DNA from: Pontibacter anaerobius
GTDB lineage: Bacteria > Bacteroidota > Bacteroidia > Cytophagales > Hymenobacteraceae
Direction of reading: 5' to 3'
DNA length: 64,000 bases
NCBI RefSeq assembly: GCF_026241195.1
Contig: NZ_JAPFQO010000002.1
Coordinates: 186,001 to 250,000 of the forward strand
Each line of letters begins with the position of its first letter. Within the stretch, counting starts at the first letter, position 1. Of the stretch, positions 55,703 through 64,000 are shown piece after piece. The notes under the pieces were generated by a model, which was given only the letters and a program-made list of their open reading frames with translations, was not told the origin of the DNA and did not search any database. Position numbers and translations under genes: made by a program.

Positions 55703-56851
55703 TTACAACTTCCCCAACTCCTCTGCAATATTTTTATTCCACTGCTCCTGCACTACCTTGTTCAGGCCGTGCTGCGTTTCGTTGTCATACTGCTCCTGCA
55801 GTTTGTTCATTTCCCTAAACGACTCGATGTAGTGGTACTGGATGATGCTGTTGTAGTCTTCCACCGATAAAATTTCAGGCGTTATTTTCTTTTTAAACCG
55901 CTCGGCCACAAGCTTAACCAGGTCGAAGTGCTTTTGCTCGTGGTTCAGGCTGTAGTCGTCGCGGGAGTCAGGTTTCACCCAGGAGGAGCTTTGCAGCACG
56001 TATACTTTCATGTCGAGGTACAGGTGCAGCTCACCGTTCACTACTTCGCTTCGGCCTTCGTAAGAAAAGCCCGGAAAAACAGCTGCTGCATACTTGCTTG
56101 GCTTTGAAGGGCTGCCTGTAAAGTCGTTCCAGCTAAGAGGGCGGCTCGGGGAGTAGAAAACAGTATCAGGAGCAGCGGTAGCCGCATAATCTGTAAATAT
56201 TACTTTTATACATTTAGCAAGGCGAGGGTTTGTACCGGCCTCTTTTTCTATCCAGGAATTAAAGTAGGCCAATGCACCTGAGAGAGCTTGTCGCAGGGCT
56301 GGCTCAACAGCCTCCACCTGACTGGCGGGTCTGTTGTAACGTATGCCGCCCTTGTACTCCGTTAAAGGAATGATCTCACCATCACCCTGCAGTTCAAATT
56401 TCATGGCTACCACGGCACGGCCTTCCACACGGCCTTTTCCGGCCGGAGTTTCTTTCACTTCAAACTCTCTCAGGGTGATAATGACTGGGCGCAGCTTTTC
56501 ATTGCGTGGCAGGCCTTTCGCAATAAACTGATTAACTGCCTGTAATCCGCCTCCCTGCAAGTCTACAGGTATGGGGGCAGCAATAGTGGTAGCACCTGCC
56601 GCAGGTGCAGGTATGATATGAGCAACGGCTTTTTTATCGGCACGTTCATCCACCACGCTTGCCACATAAAACTCTTTGGGGGCAAACGGTAGTTTTTCGG
56701 TCTTCAATACGATAGGGGCAACACCTGTATCCGGCGAAATGGCAGATAGCATACTTACAAGTATGAGCACAACCAGCGCCCAAAAGGCTACCCGTTTGGC
56801 AAACCGCCTGCTGCGCTGTGCTGGTCCGCCATTTTTATAAGAAGATATCAT
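55703..56851 (-). CDS. Membrane-anchored DUF922-like putative metalloprotease
   Basis: A 382-residue protein with one N-terminal transmembrane segment (about 22-42) after a basic cytoplasmic stretch, so the rest should be periplasmic. The N-terminal part (to about 200) resembles lipoprotein-like beta domains (VASVVDERADKKAVAHI). The C-terminal part has the DUF922-type PLSWNDFTGSPSKPSKYAA and an HExxH motif in SLNHEQKHFDLVKL, the signature of zinc peptidases. Activity is unproven; it may process envelope proteins. No partner gene is adjacent. Confidence 0.65.
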   Translation of the reverse strand: MISSYKNGGPAQRSRRFAKRVAFWALVVLILVSMLSAISPDTGVAPIVLKTEKLPFAPKEFYVASVVDERADKKAVAHIIPAPAAGATTIAAPIPVDLQGGGLQAVNQFIAKGLPRNEKLRPVIITLREFEVKETPAGKGRVEGRAVVAMKFELQGDGEIIPLTEYKGGIRYNRPASQVEAVEPALRQALSGALAYFNSWIEKEAGTNPRLAKCIKVIFTDYAATAAPDTVFYSPSRPLSWNDFTGSPSKPSKYAAAVFPGFSYEGRSEVVNGELHLYLDMKVYVLQSSSWVKPDSRDDYSLNHEQKHFDLVKLVAERFKKKITPEILSVEDYNSIIQYHYIESFREMNKLQEQYDNETQHGLNKVVQEQWNKNIAEELGKL

Positions 56852-56976
56852 GGTGTAGATTTCAATAAAAACCGATTATTCTAAAAGTATAAAGGAACAT
56901 CGGCTGCATCCAAACAAACACAAATATCGACTTTTGAGTTCTGTACACTCACATGCCATTATTCCGTGGTTTATAC

Positions 56977-57006
56977 TTTGTGTTTCCGGGGGATGCCTTA
57001 AATTTG
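56977..57006 (+). promoter_or_regulatory. Bacteroidota promoter of holA
   Basis: TTTG at 56977-56980 and TAAATTTG at 56999-57006 are 18 bases apart, a near-consensus -33/-7 pair. Transcription would begin about 53 bases before the holA ATG. Confidence 0.55.
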
Positions 57007-57065
57007 TATGAGCAGGGCAGCAAGTATAAATTGTCGCTCAAGTTTACCCGCTACATCGCAACACC

Positions 57066-58112
57066 ATGGCCCATACACCCGAAGGCATTTTAGAGCAACT
57101 CAAGCAAAGGCAATTTGCCCCTGTATACTTTCTGCAGGGCGAAGAATCCTATTACATCGATACCATCGCCGATTATATTGAGGAGCACGCGCTGCAGGAG
57201 CACGAGAAAGGTTTTAACCAGGTGGTATTGTATGGCAAGGACGTGGATGTGTCGCAGGTGCTGCTGCAGGCCAAGCGCTTCCCGATGATGTCGGACAGAT
57301 CGGTGGTGATTGTGAAGGAGTCGCAAAGTATAGCTGATATTGAGAAGGAGGAGGGGATGCGGCAACTGGAGGCTTACCTGCAGCACCCGCTCCCGTCAAC
57401 CATATTGGTCTTCTGCTACAAGTATAAGTCGCTGGATGGCCGAAAGGCGCTGGCCAAGGCCGTGAACAAGCATGCGGTGCTACTCACCACTAAAAAGTTG
57501 TACGACAACCAGGTGCCAGCCTGGGTGACCGGTTACCTTAAAAGCAAAGGTATGAAAGCCACCCAGCAGGCGGTGCAGCTGCTGAGTGAGTACATCGGGT
57601 CTGACCTCTCCCGGCTGGCCAACGAAATAGATAAGCTGCTGATTAACCTGAAGCCAGGTGCCACCGTGGACGAGGGGCTGGTGCAGGAGAACGTGGGCAT
57701 CAGCAAGGAGTACAACATTTTTGAACTACAGGCTGCTCTTATTGCCCGCGATGCGCTAAAGGCTAACCGCATCATCCATTACTTCGAGGCTAACCCCAAG
57801 AATAATCCGCTCATCCCGAACCTGACGATGCTTTTTACCTTTTTCACCAAAATCCTGACGCTGCACACGCAGTCGGATAAGTCTGAGGCGGGCCTAAAGA
57901 AAAGCCTTGGCAACCAGGCCTGGAAGGTGAAGGACTATATGCAGGCCATGCGTGTTTACCCCTTGCAACGCTGTGTCGATGTTATTCACTTTATCAGGGT
58001 GGCCGATCTGCAGGTGAAGGGAATTACCGGCGGCGACATGAGCGAGGCAGATATCCTGCGCGAGCTGGTGTTTAAGGTGTTGCACCCGGTGCCACGGGCA
58101 CTGGCCTCTTGA
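57066..58112 (+). CDS. holA: DNA polymerase III subunit delta
   Basis: A 348-residue AAA+-fold clamp-loader subunit. The N-terminus begins PVYFLQGEESYYID, the family pattern; the degenerate ATP site lacks a Walker A lysine, as in all delta subunits. The middle has the AAA+ lid with LSEYIGSDLSRLANEIDKL and the C-terminal collar helices end in SEADILRELVFKVLHP. It opens the beta clamp with the tau/gamma and delta' subunits. Length normal. Confidence 0.93.
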   Translation: MAHTPEGILEQLKQRQFAPVYFLQGEESYYIDTIADYIEEHALQEHEKGFNQVVLYGKDVDVSQVLLQAKRFPMMSDRSVVIVKESQSIADIEKEEGMRQLEAYLQHPLPSTILVFCYKYKSLDGRKALAKAVNKHAVLLTTKKLYDNQVPAWVTGYLKSKGMKATQQAVQLLSEYIGSDLSRLANEIDKLLINLKPGATVDEGLVQENVGISKEYNIFELQAALIARDALKANRIIHYFEANPKNNPLIPNLTMLFTFFTKILTLHTQSDKSEAGLKKSLGNQAWKVKDYMQAMRVYPLQRCVDVIHFIRVADLQVKGITGGDMSEADILRELVFKVLHPVPRALAS

Positions 58113-58235
58113 TCTTTATTTTGGGAAGGGTACAATAAATTAGCGTTTCGGCCATTGTTATAGTGGTTTTGCTATACTTGGGCGTGCTATAAATTAGAAA
58201 AACAGCAAAGGCCGTGGTGGCTTTCTAAAAATTAC

Positions 58236-58243
58236 TAACTTTG
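58236..58243 (+). promoter_or_regulatory. -7 element of the TPR/outer-membrane operon
   Basis: TAACTTTG matches TAnnTTTG exactly, about 97 bases before the TPR gene ATG. No good -33 TTG is at the right distance. Confidence 0.45.
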
Positions 58244-58339
58244 AGTGAGGCAGTATGAGTAGCGGAAATTATCCGTGATTTTATACTTTCTCCTTTAATC
58301 AGAATAAAGCGATGTGCCCTTCGGGGCGAACAGGGAAAT

Positions 58340-61300
58340 ATGAAGATAGCTTACAAAATAGCACTTGCATCTGTACTGGCTGGCGGCTCCCATGTGGTGG
58401 TGGCGCAGCATACGCAGGCTTTTACCTCTGAGGAGCGTTACTTTCATGAAGGCGTTGAGCTTTTTGACCGAGCCAAGTATGGCGCGGCGCAGGAGGCCTT
58501 TAAAAAGTATATCGAACTTATTAGGAATGATGCGAAGACTGCTGATGCGCGGTACTACTATGCCCTAAGCGGTTTATACCTGCTGCACCCGGATGCCGAG
58601 CAACTTGTCCTGAACTTTGCCCGCAAGTACCCTACGCACCCGAAAACGGCCCTGGCCAACTACGAGCTGGGCTTGTACTACTTTGAGCAGAAGGACTATA
58701 AAAAGGCGGTTGAGCTGCTGAAAGATGCGCCAACGCATTTGCTTAGTATTAAACAGAACAAGGAGCTGGAGTTTAAGCTGGGTTATTCCTATTTCGCCAC
58801 AAAGGATTTCGATAACGCCAAGATCTGGTTCGACAAGAACAAGACCACTGGTTTTAGGGAAGACGATCACCGTTTTGCTTATGCCTCCAATTATTATGCA
58901 GGCTACATCTCTTACCGCAAAGGCGACTATGCAGCTGCAAAGGAGGATCTGAAAATAGCCGAGAAGAATGAGGCTTACGCCAGGATAGTGCCTTACATGG
59001 TGACGGAGATCCTATACAAAGAGAAGGATGTCTACGAGGTGATCAGGTATGGCGAGGCTGCTCTGGCCAAAAAGCCGCAGGTGCAGCAGGCCGATGAGAT
59101 TGCCCTTCTCGTGGGCGATGCCTACTACCAGCGCGCAGAGTATAAAACGGCCGAGAAGTACTTTAGCCAGTATGCCCAAGGCAAACGCTCCCTGGAGCCA
59201 GTGGTGCAGTATAAGATCGCTTTCACCGATTACAAGAATAACAACTATAAAAACGCCATCGCTAACTTTAAGCCCGTGGCGCTTAAAAAAGACTCACTTG
59301 GGCAGAACGCAGCCTACTATCTTGGCCTGAGCTACCTTAAGGAGGATAACAAGCAGTTTGCCCTTACCGCTTTTGACCAGGCCCGCAAGAATGACCAGGA
59401 CAAGCCGGTTACGGAGGCTGCTACATTGAAGTACGCTCAGGTTAATTTTGATCTGGGTAACTTCCGCGAAGTGATCAATTCGCTTTCTGATTTCACCACA
59501 AAATACCCCAAGTCTGAGGAGGCCGAAGAAGCAGACCGCCTATTGAGCGAGTCATACTTTGGCTCTAACGATTATGCCGCCGCCATCCGCCACATCGAGG
59601 CAATGGAGAAAAAGAGCTGGCGCATTTTGCAGACCTACCAGCGTGTAACTTACTACCATGGTGTAAACCTGTTTAACGATAGCAAATTTCCGCAGGCGGT
59701 TGCCATGCTCGACAAGTCGCTGCAGTATCCTTACGATAAGGAAGTTACCTCAGCCAGCCACTTCGTGAAAGGGGAGGCATACTCCATCGGGCAGCGCTAT
59801 AACGATGCCATCAACAGCTATGCAGCCGTATTCCGAACTGCGCCAAACACCAAAGAAGACTATTACATCAAGTCGCGCTACGGCATCGGTTATGCCTACT
59901 TTAACACAAAGGAGTACGACAAAGCCCTAACGCACTTTAAAGCCTACCTGGATAATGTGCAGCCAAGTAACCCGAACTACAATGATGCAACGGTGCGCCT
60001 GGCGGATACTTACTACGTAAACAAGAACTACAACGAGGCGCTTCGTCTTTATGAGCGCGTGATTGGCAGCAGCTCTCCGGACCGCGACTATGCCATGTTC
60101 CAGAAAGGGGTGGTGCTGAGCATCCTGAACCAGAACGAGCGTGCTAAAGATGCGCTTCTGGAGCTGCTCAACAACTACAAGACCTCTCGCTTCCGCGATG
60201 ATGCCATGTACCAGTATGCCGTAATCGATTTTGAATCGGGGAATTACCAGGCAGCAGTGCAAAGCTTCACGAGGCTCATCAACGGTATGCCGGACAGCAG
60301 ATTGATACCAAATGCGCTGCAGAAACGTGGCTTAGCTTACTCAAACCTTCGTCAGAACGATTTAGCCATTGCGGACCAGCAGCGTGTGCTTGATGAGTAC
60401 CCTGATTCTAAGGTAGCCAGTGGAGCGCTTTACAGCCTGCAGGAGGTACTGGGGCAGGAGAACCGCAGCAGCGAATTCGACAAGTATGTAGACCGTTACA
60501 AGTCTGCAAACCCGGAAAGTAATGCGCTGGAAAGTATAGAGTTTGAGGCAGCTAAGACCTTATACTTTAACCAAAACTACAAAGAGGCGGCCGCTAAACT
60601 GGAGAACTATATTAAGTCTTATCCAAAGAGCAGCTTTATGCCGGATGCCCGCTACTACCTGGCAGATTCATACTTGCGCAGCGATAACAAGCAGGCTGGT
60701 GTGGAAATGATGAAGAAGGTGGTTTCTGAGAACCGCTCTGAATTTGTGAACCGTGCTATTCAACGTGTGGCAGATATGGAGTTTGAGGTTGGCAATTACC
60801 CTGAGGCTATTAAGTACTACAGCCGTTTGCGTGATCTGGCTACGAACCGCAAGGAACAGCAGACTGCACTGCTTGGCCTGATGCAAAGCTACTACCGCAC
60901 GAATGATTATGCCGCTACCAAGCGCGTGGCAAGCGAGCTGATCAGCCAGGGCAATGCTTCACTAAATGCTTATAACTCTGCATTGCTGTTTAAGGCTAAG
61001 TCTACGCTGGCGCAGGGCAACTTGGCGCAAGCACTTACTGAACTTCGTGAGACTGCCACTTCGGCAAGCGATATTCACGGTGCGGAGGCGCATTACCTCA
61101 TCTCCGAGACGCTTTATAAGCAAAAGAAAAACAAGGAGGCGCTTGACCATGCCTTCGAGTTCAGTAATAAGTTTGGCAACTATGATTTCTGGCTGGGCAA
61201 AACCTTCCTGCTGATTTCGGACATCTATGTGGCTCAGAATGAGATGTTCCAGGCCCGTGCTACGCTAAACTCGATCATTGAAAATGCGCCAAACCAGGAG

Positions 61301-61477
61301 ATTGTGGCAGAGGCGAAGCAGAAACTGGCAAAGCTCGACGGTAAAACCCAGCAAGCACAGCCACAGAATCTTCAGCAGCAGCAAAAGCAAAAGCCTGTTA
61401 AAGCTGACACAACCCTTTTTGTGGAGCCTGTTGACACCACAGTGCAGCCAATTGACACCACTGGTCAGCAGAACTAA
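58340..61477 (+). CDS. Large secreted TPR protein
   Basis: A 1045-residue protein with a signal peptide (about 1-22, ending VVVAQ) and more than twenty TPR repeats of the YbgF/BamD-like kind (for example GVELFDRAKYGAAQEAFKKYIEL and ELGLYYFEQKDYKKAVELL). The C-terminal 50 residues are Gln/Pro/Thr-rich and low complexity. Such proteins stand as periplasmic scaffolds that bring outer-membrane and peptidoglycan factors together. It starts a three-gene set with an outer-membrane barrel (32 bases after it) and an HU-domain membrane protein. Confidence 0.85.
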   Translation: MKIAYKIALASVLAGGSHVVVAQHTQAFTSEERYFHEGVELFDRAKYGAAQEAFKKYIELIRNDAKTADARYYYALSGLYLLHPDAEQLVLNFARKYPTHPKTALANYELGLYYFEQKDYKKAVELLKDAPTHLLSIKQNKELEFKLGYSYFATKDFDNAKIWFDKNKTTGFREDDHRFAYASNYYAGYISYRKGDYAAAKEDLKIAEKNEAYARIVPYMVTEILYKEKDVYEVIRYGEAALAKKPQVQQADEIALLVGDAYYQRAEYKTAEKYFSQYAQGKRSLEPVVQYKIAFTDYKNNNYKNAIANFKPVALKKDSLGQNAAYYLGLSYLKEDNKQFALTAFDQARKNDQDKPVTEAATLKYAQVNFDLGNFREVINSLSDFTTKYPKSEEAEEADRLLSESYFGSNDYAAAIRHIEAMEKKSWRILQTYQRVTYYHGVNLFNDSKFPQAVAMLDKSLQYPYDKEVTSASHFVKGEAYSIGQRYNDAINSYAAVFRTAPNTKEDYYIKSRYGIGYAYFNTKEYDKALTHFKAYLDNVQPSNPNYNDATVRLADTYYVNKNYNEALRLYERVIGSSSPDRDYAMFQKGVVLSILNQNERAKDALLELLNNYKTSRFRDDAMYQYAVIDFESGNYQAAVQSFTRLINGMPDSRLIPNALQKRGLAYSNLRQNDLAIADQQRVLDEYPDSKVASGALYSLQEVLGQENRSSEFDKYVDRYKSANPESNALESIEFEAAKTLYFNQNYKEAAAKLENYIKSYPKSSFMPDARYYLADSYLRSDNKQAGVEMMKKVVSENRSEFVNRAIQRVADMEFEVGNYPEAIKYYSRLRDLATNRKEQQTALLGLMQSYYRTNDYAATKRVASELISQGNASLNAYNSALLFKAKSTLAQGNLAQALTELRETATSASDIHGAEAHYLISETLYKQKKNKEALDHAFEFSNKFGNYDFWLGKTFLLISDIYVAQNEMFQARATLNSIIENAPNQEIVAEAKQKLAKLDGKTQQAQPQNLQQQQKQKPVKADTTLFVEPVDTTVQPIDTTGQQN

Positions 61478-61509
61478 TCAGAATTTCAGTTTAGAAGAGA
61501 AGCATCACC

Positions 61510-63204
61510 ATGAAAAATAAGTTAAAATTAGCATCACTTGCCATTGTGCTGAGCGTGGGGTATAGTTACATGAACACGGCACAGGCACAAAACCAGGGCT
61601 GGTCTGAAGGCGGAAAGCTGCAGGATGCCGAGGTAGTGGTGGAGAAGAACCGCGTGATCGAGTTGCCGCAGGCAGCCCGTAACTATGAAAAATTCCGCAT
61701 CAACCCACCGGAGATAGCAGACCGTAACGTGCGCTACAGGTTCTCAGATTACCGCCTGCCATCTCAGGACGTAGATCTGCAGATGAAAGTGCTGACGATT
61801 AAGCAGGACGAACTAACAAAGCTTTACGGCAACTACATCAAGGCCGGGCTTGGTAACTACGGCTCTTTATACTTGAAAGGCTACTTTCATAACAAACGTA
61901 GCAAGGATGCCAGTTTTGGGGCGAATGTAAGCCATGTATCATCCTCGCGAGGCCCGGTTGATAAAGACAACTCTGCCGTTTCTCAGTCCGACATCAGTTT
62001 GCATGGCGAACGTTACATGCAGGGGCTTACTGTGGGCGGCGACCTGAAGTATGGCCGGGAGAAGCACTATTTCTACGGCTATGAGCCAATGCTGGAGGAG
62101 AGTGTAGAAGTGGATCGCGATACCATCAAGCAAGTGTTCAACAGAATTCATGCGCAGGGGTTCTTCCATAACCACAACTCACAGTCGCCTTTCCTGTACA
62201 AAACCAACGCTCGCTTCCGCTATATCAACGATGAGTATGATATGAAGGAAAGCAACTTTGCCGTTGATTTCCGCAGTGAGTATGGCATTGACGAGGTATC
62301 TGCTTTTAAAGTGGATGCTGACCTGTCGATGCTGTCGCATAATGACTCTGCTGATGTAAGCCGAGGCCTGTTTAAATTGAATGCTGCTTACGAGCGTCAG
62401 TTCAATGTGGTGCGCCTTACCTTAGGTGCGAAAGTGGCTTATACCGGAGATGAAGTGAACGACGCCCGCCAGATGAATGTATACCCGATGGTACGCGTTG
62501 GGCTGGAACCAGTAAAAGGTAACCTATTGATATATGGTGGGATAGGGGGTGACCTTGAAAGAACTACTTTATATGAACTGACGCAGGAGAATCCGTACCT
62601 TGCCCAGAACGTGCAGGTGGCTGACGTGAACAAAGGTCTTGAGGTGTATGGCGGTTTCCAGGCAAATATTGCGAACTATGTGCACCTGAACGGCCGTGTG
62701 GCTTACCAGAATTTCCGCAACTTATACTTCTACAACAACTCTGCCGCAGACCCAGCTAAGTTTGAACTGCTGTATGATGATGGTGTGACGAATGTATTTA
62801 ATATTTTTGGCGAGGCTTCCTTTAACTATTCGGACGAGGTGCGCCTGGGTTTAAAGGCTGATTATAATAGCTATAACATGGCCAGCTTAGAGCAGCCCTT
62901 CCACCGCCCGGAGCTGATGGCGAGCGTTTACGGTACCTACAACTTCTACGACAAGATTCTCTTTAATTCAGAACTTTATTATATTGGGGATTCATTTGGC
63001 CGTATAACCCGCCCGGACGGAACCACGGAGTTGCGACAAACAGATGCAATTGTGGACCTGAACCTGAAGGCGGACTACAAGTTCACGAACAATTTTACGG
63101 TGTTCCTGATGGCCAACAATCTTTTTGGGAAAAAGTATGCGCGTTTCGTAAATTACCCGAATAAAAGTATAAACCTGATAGGAGGCGTAACCTACTCATT
63201 CTAA
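61510..63204 (+). CDS. Outer-membrane beta-barrel (TonB-receptor-like, no plug)
   Basis: A 564-residue protein with a signal peptide (cleavage near AQAQ, about residue 27). It is rich in alternating strands with aromatic ends (for example YIKAGLGNYGSLYLKGYF and LIYGGIGGDLERTTLYEL) and ends in a C-terminal Phe (GGVTYSF), typical of outer-membrane barrels. The C-terminal part resembles TonB-dependent receptor barrels (VFLMANNLFGKKYARF) but no plug domain is visible and the barrel is short. With the preceding TPR protein it probably forms an envelope module; the substrate is unknown. Confidence 0.82.
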   Translation: MKNKLKLASLAIVLSVGYSYMNTAQAQNQGWSEGGKLQDAEVVVEKNRVIELPQAARNYEKFRINPPEIADRNVRYRFSDYRLPSQDVDLQMKVLTIKQDELTKLYGNYIKAGLGNYGSLYLKGYFHNKRSKDASFGANVSHVSSSRGPVDKDNSAVSQSDISLHGERYMQGLTVGGDLKYGREKHYFYGYEPMLEESVEVDRDTIKQVFNRIHAQGFFHNHNSQSPFLYKTNARFRYINDEYDMKESNFAVDFRSEYGIDEVSAFKVDADLSMLSHNDSADVSRGLFKLNAAYERQFNVVRLTLGAKVAYTGDEVNDARQMNVYPMVRVGLEPVKGNLLIYGGIGGDLERTTLYELTQENPYLAQNVQVADVNKGLEVYGGFQANIANYVHLNGRVAYQNFRNLYFYNNSAADPAKFELLYDDGVTNVFNIFGEASFNYSDEVRLGLKADYNSYNMASLEQPFHRPELMASVYGTYNFYDKILFNSELYYIGDSFGRITRPDGTTELRQTDAIVDLNLKADYKFTNNFTVFLMANNLFGKKYARFVNYPNKSINLIGGVTYSF

Positions 63205-63213
63205 ACATTGCTT

Positions 63214-64000
63214 ATGGTTGAGAAGCACATTAAGTCACTGCTGTATGATCACGACTGCGTTATCATCCCGGATTTCGGCGGGCTGATTGCGCGGTATGTG
63301 CCTGCTCGTATAAACCCGGTAAAACACACATTTTCACCGCCATCGAAGAAAATCGCCTTTAACGAGAAGCTCGTTTTGAATGATGGGTTGCTGATCAGCA
63401 CCATTGCTCATCACGATCATATAACAAAGGATGAGGCGCAGCAACGTGTGGCGGAGTTTGTGCACAACGCTAAAACCAACCTGCACGCTGAGAAGCGCTT
63501 TGAGCTTCGCGATATCGGTGTTTTCAGGTATAATGCAGAGCGCCGCCTTGTATTTGAGTATGCAGAGGCAGAAAACATGCTGGAGGCAAGCTTCGGACTG
63601 CCCGAGCTATCGGCAAGACCTGTGAAAGTAGAAGAGCCGGCTGTGCTGCGCACACTTATCAAAGAGCGCCAGCAGGAGTTGGTAGAGGAGAGGCAGCCGC
63701 TTCGCAGACGCATTAAACGAGCCTATAACGTTGCCGCCGGCCTGGCTCTTGCCGGTTTGTCAGTTTCTGCTTTTTACTTCCTGTCTTTGCAGGCTGACTA
63801 CAACCTGAGTAGCCTTAACCCGATGACGGTCTTCACCGCAGCAGGCTATACAGCACCTGCCACTGTGGAGCCAAACCGCTACACTCAGGACTATGTACCT
63901 TTTACCGAAGAAGATCGCTTAAGCTATTATGCAACTATACTTCCGGAAGCTTCGCAAAACGCTAATGAGGTAGCAAATGCATATGAGCCAAGTGGCGCAA
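63214..64000 (+). CDS. HU-domain (CCDC81-like) transmembrane protein, SPOR-type (partial)
   Basis: The frame begins at ATG 63214, 9 bases after the barrel gene, and runs off the window end (262 codons visible). The N-terminus (about 1-60) is a prokaryotic HU/CCDC81-like domain (LLYDHDCVIIPDFGGLIARYVPARINP, then FSPPSKKIAFNEKLVLNDGLL), with a second HU-like part (about 70-125). A transmembrane segment follows near 173-192 (AAGLALAGLSVSAFYFLSL), then a periplasmic linker. In Bacteroidota this architecture usually ends in a SPOR domain that binds septal peptidoglycan, which lies outside the window. It would link the nucleoid side to the periplasm. Confidence 0.8.
   Translation, partial: MVEKHIKSLLYDHDCVIIPDFGGLIARYVPARINPVKHTFSPPSKKIAFNEKLVLNDGLLISTIAHHDHITKDEAQQRVAEFVHNAKTNLHAEKRFELRDIGVFRYNAERRLVFEYAEAENMLEASFGLPELSARPVKVEEPAVLRTLIKERQQELVEERQPLRRRIKRAYNVAAGLALAGLSVSAFYFLSLQADYNLSSLNPMTVFTAAGYTAPATVEPNRYTQDYVPFTEEDRLSYYATILPEASQNANEVANAYEPSGA

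Noticed and set aside
1..64000. tRNA, rRNA, CRISPR arrays, insertion sequences
   Set aside because: Reading the gaps between genes I found no cloverleaf-like sequence ending in CCA, no repeat-spacer array and no transposase frame with terminal repeats.

Overview
The window is a piece of a chromosome from a Bacteroidota bacterium, most likely order Cytophagales and close to Pontibacter/Hymenobacteraceae. I infer this from protein content (a type IX secretion plug protein, DUF3276/PUR-like and DUF58 proteins, a histone H1-like 63-residue protein, HU-type anchored proteins, TPR lipoproteins), from promoter words of the Bacteroidota type (TAnnTTTG) and from mostly weak Shine-Dalgarno sequences. 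It is a housekeeping region with a few accessory genes. I see no rRNA, tRNA, insertion sequence, prophage or CRISPR array.

Layout. 0-3 kb: the tail of an unknown gene, then a polyamine pair (a fused AdoMet decarboxylase-spermidine synthase overlapping an agmatinase-family gene) and a small YvlD-like membrane protein. 3.3-9.7 kb: a Cys-rich copper-binding four-helix protein, RecQ, a lipoprotein subtilase, a LexA/CI-like regulator and a pirin. 9.8-15.2 kb: a large FtsX/MacB-type permease divergent from a sigma54-type response regulator and its overlapping histidine kinase; the space between them holds two identical-half dyads and a -24/-12-like promoter. 15.3-26 kb: OsmC, an SDR, the T9SS plug protein, lipoproteins, YchF, a PUR-like nucleic-acid-binding protein, RlpA, a DUF58 protein, a lipoprotein with a kinase-like motif, and glucose-6-phosphate isomerase. 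26.3-36.6 kb: a small disordered protein, a P2-type cation ATPase, then a trehalose/hexose-phosphate module (beta-phosphoglucomutase-like HAD, HAD-trehalose phosphatase fusion, GH65 phosphorylase, PfkB kinase) facing a class II aldolase. 36.7-46.4 kb: an exonuclease/GIY-YIG fusion, an AI-2E family protein, topoisomerase IV (parE-parC) and TPR proteins. 46.5-49.7 kb: thrS-infC-rpmI-rplT, where infC appears to start at AUA. 50-64 kb: biotin carboxylase, an alpha-oxoamine synthase family enzyme, the H1-like protein, TyrS, two poorly known secreted or anchored proteins, DNA polymerase III delta, and an envelope operon (a 1045-residue TPR protein, an outer-membrane barrel, and an HU-domain transmembrane protein cut by the window end).

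The regulatory layer is the most interesting part. It includes the tandem dyads of the NtrC/permease locus, the non-canonical infC start, long perfect hairpins between convergent genes, several unexplained inverted repeats, and a striking dispersed word AGTATA (palindromic form AGTATACT) in coding, intergenic and gene-end positions.
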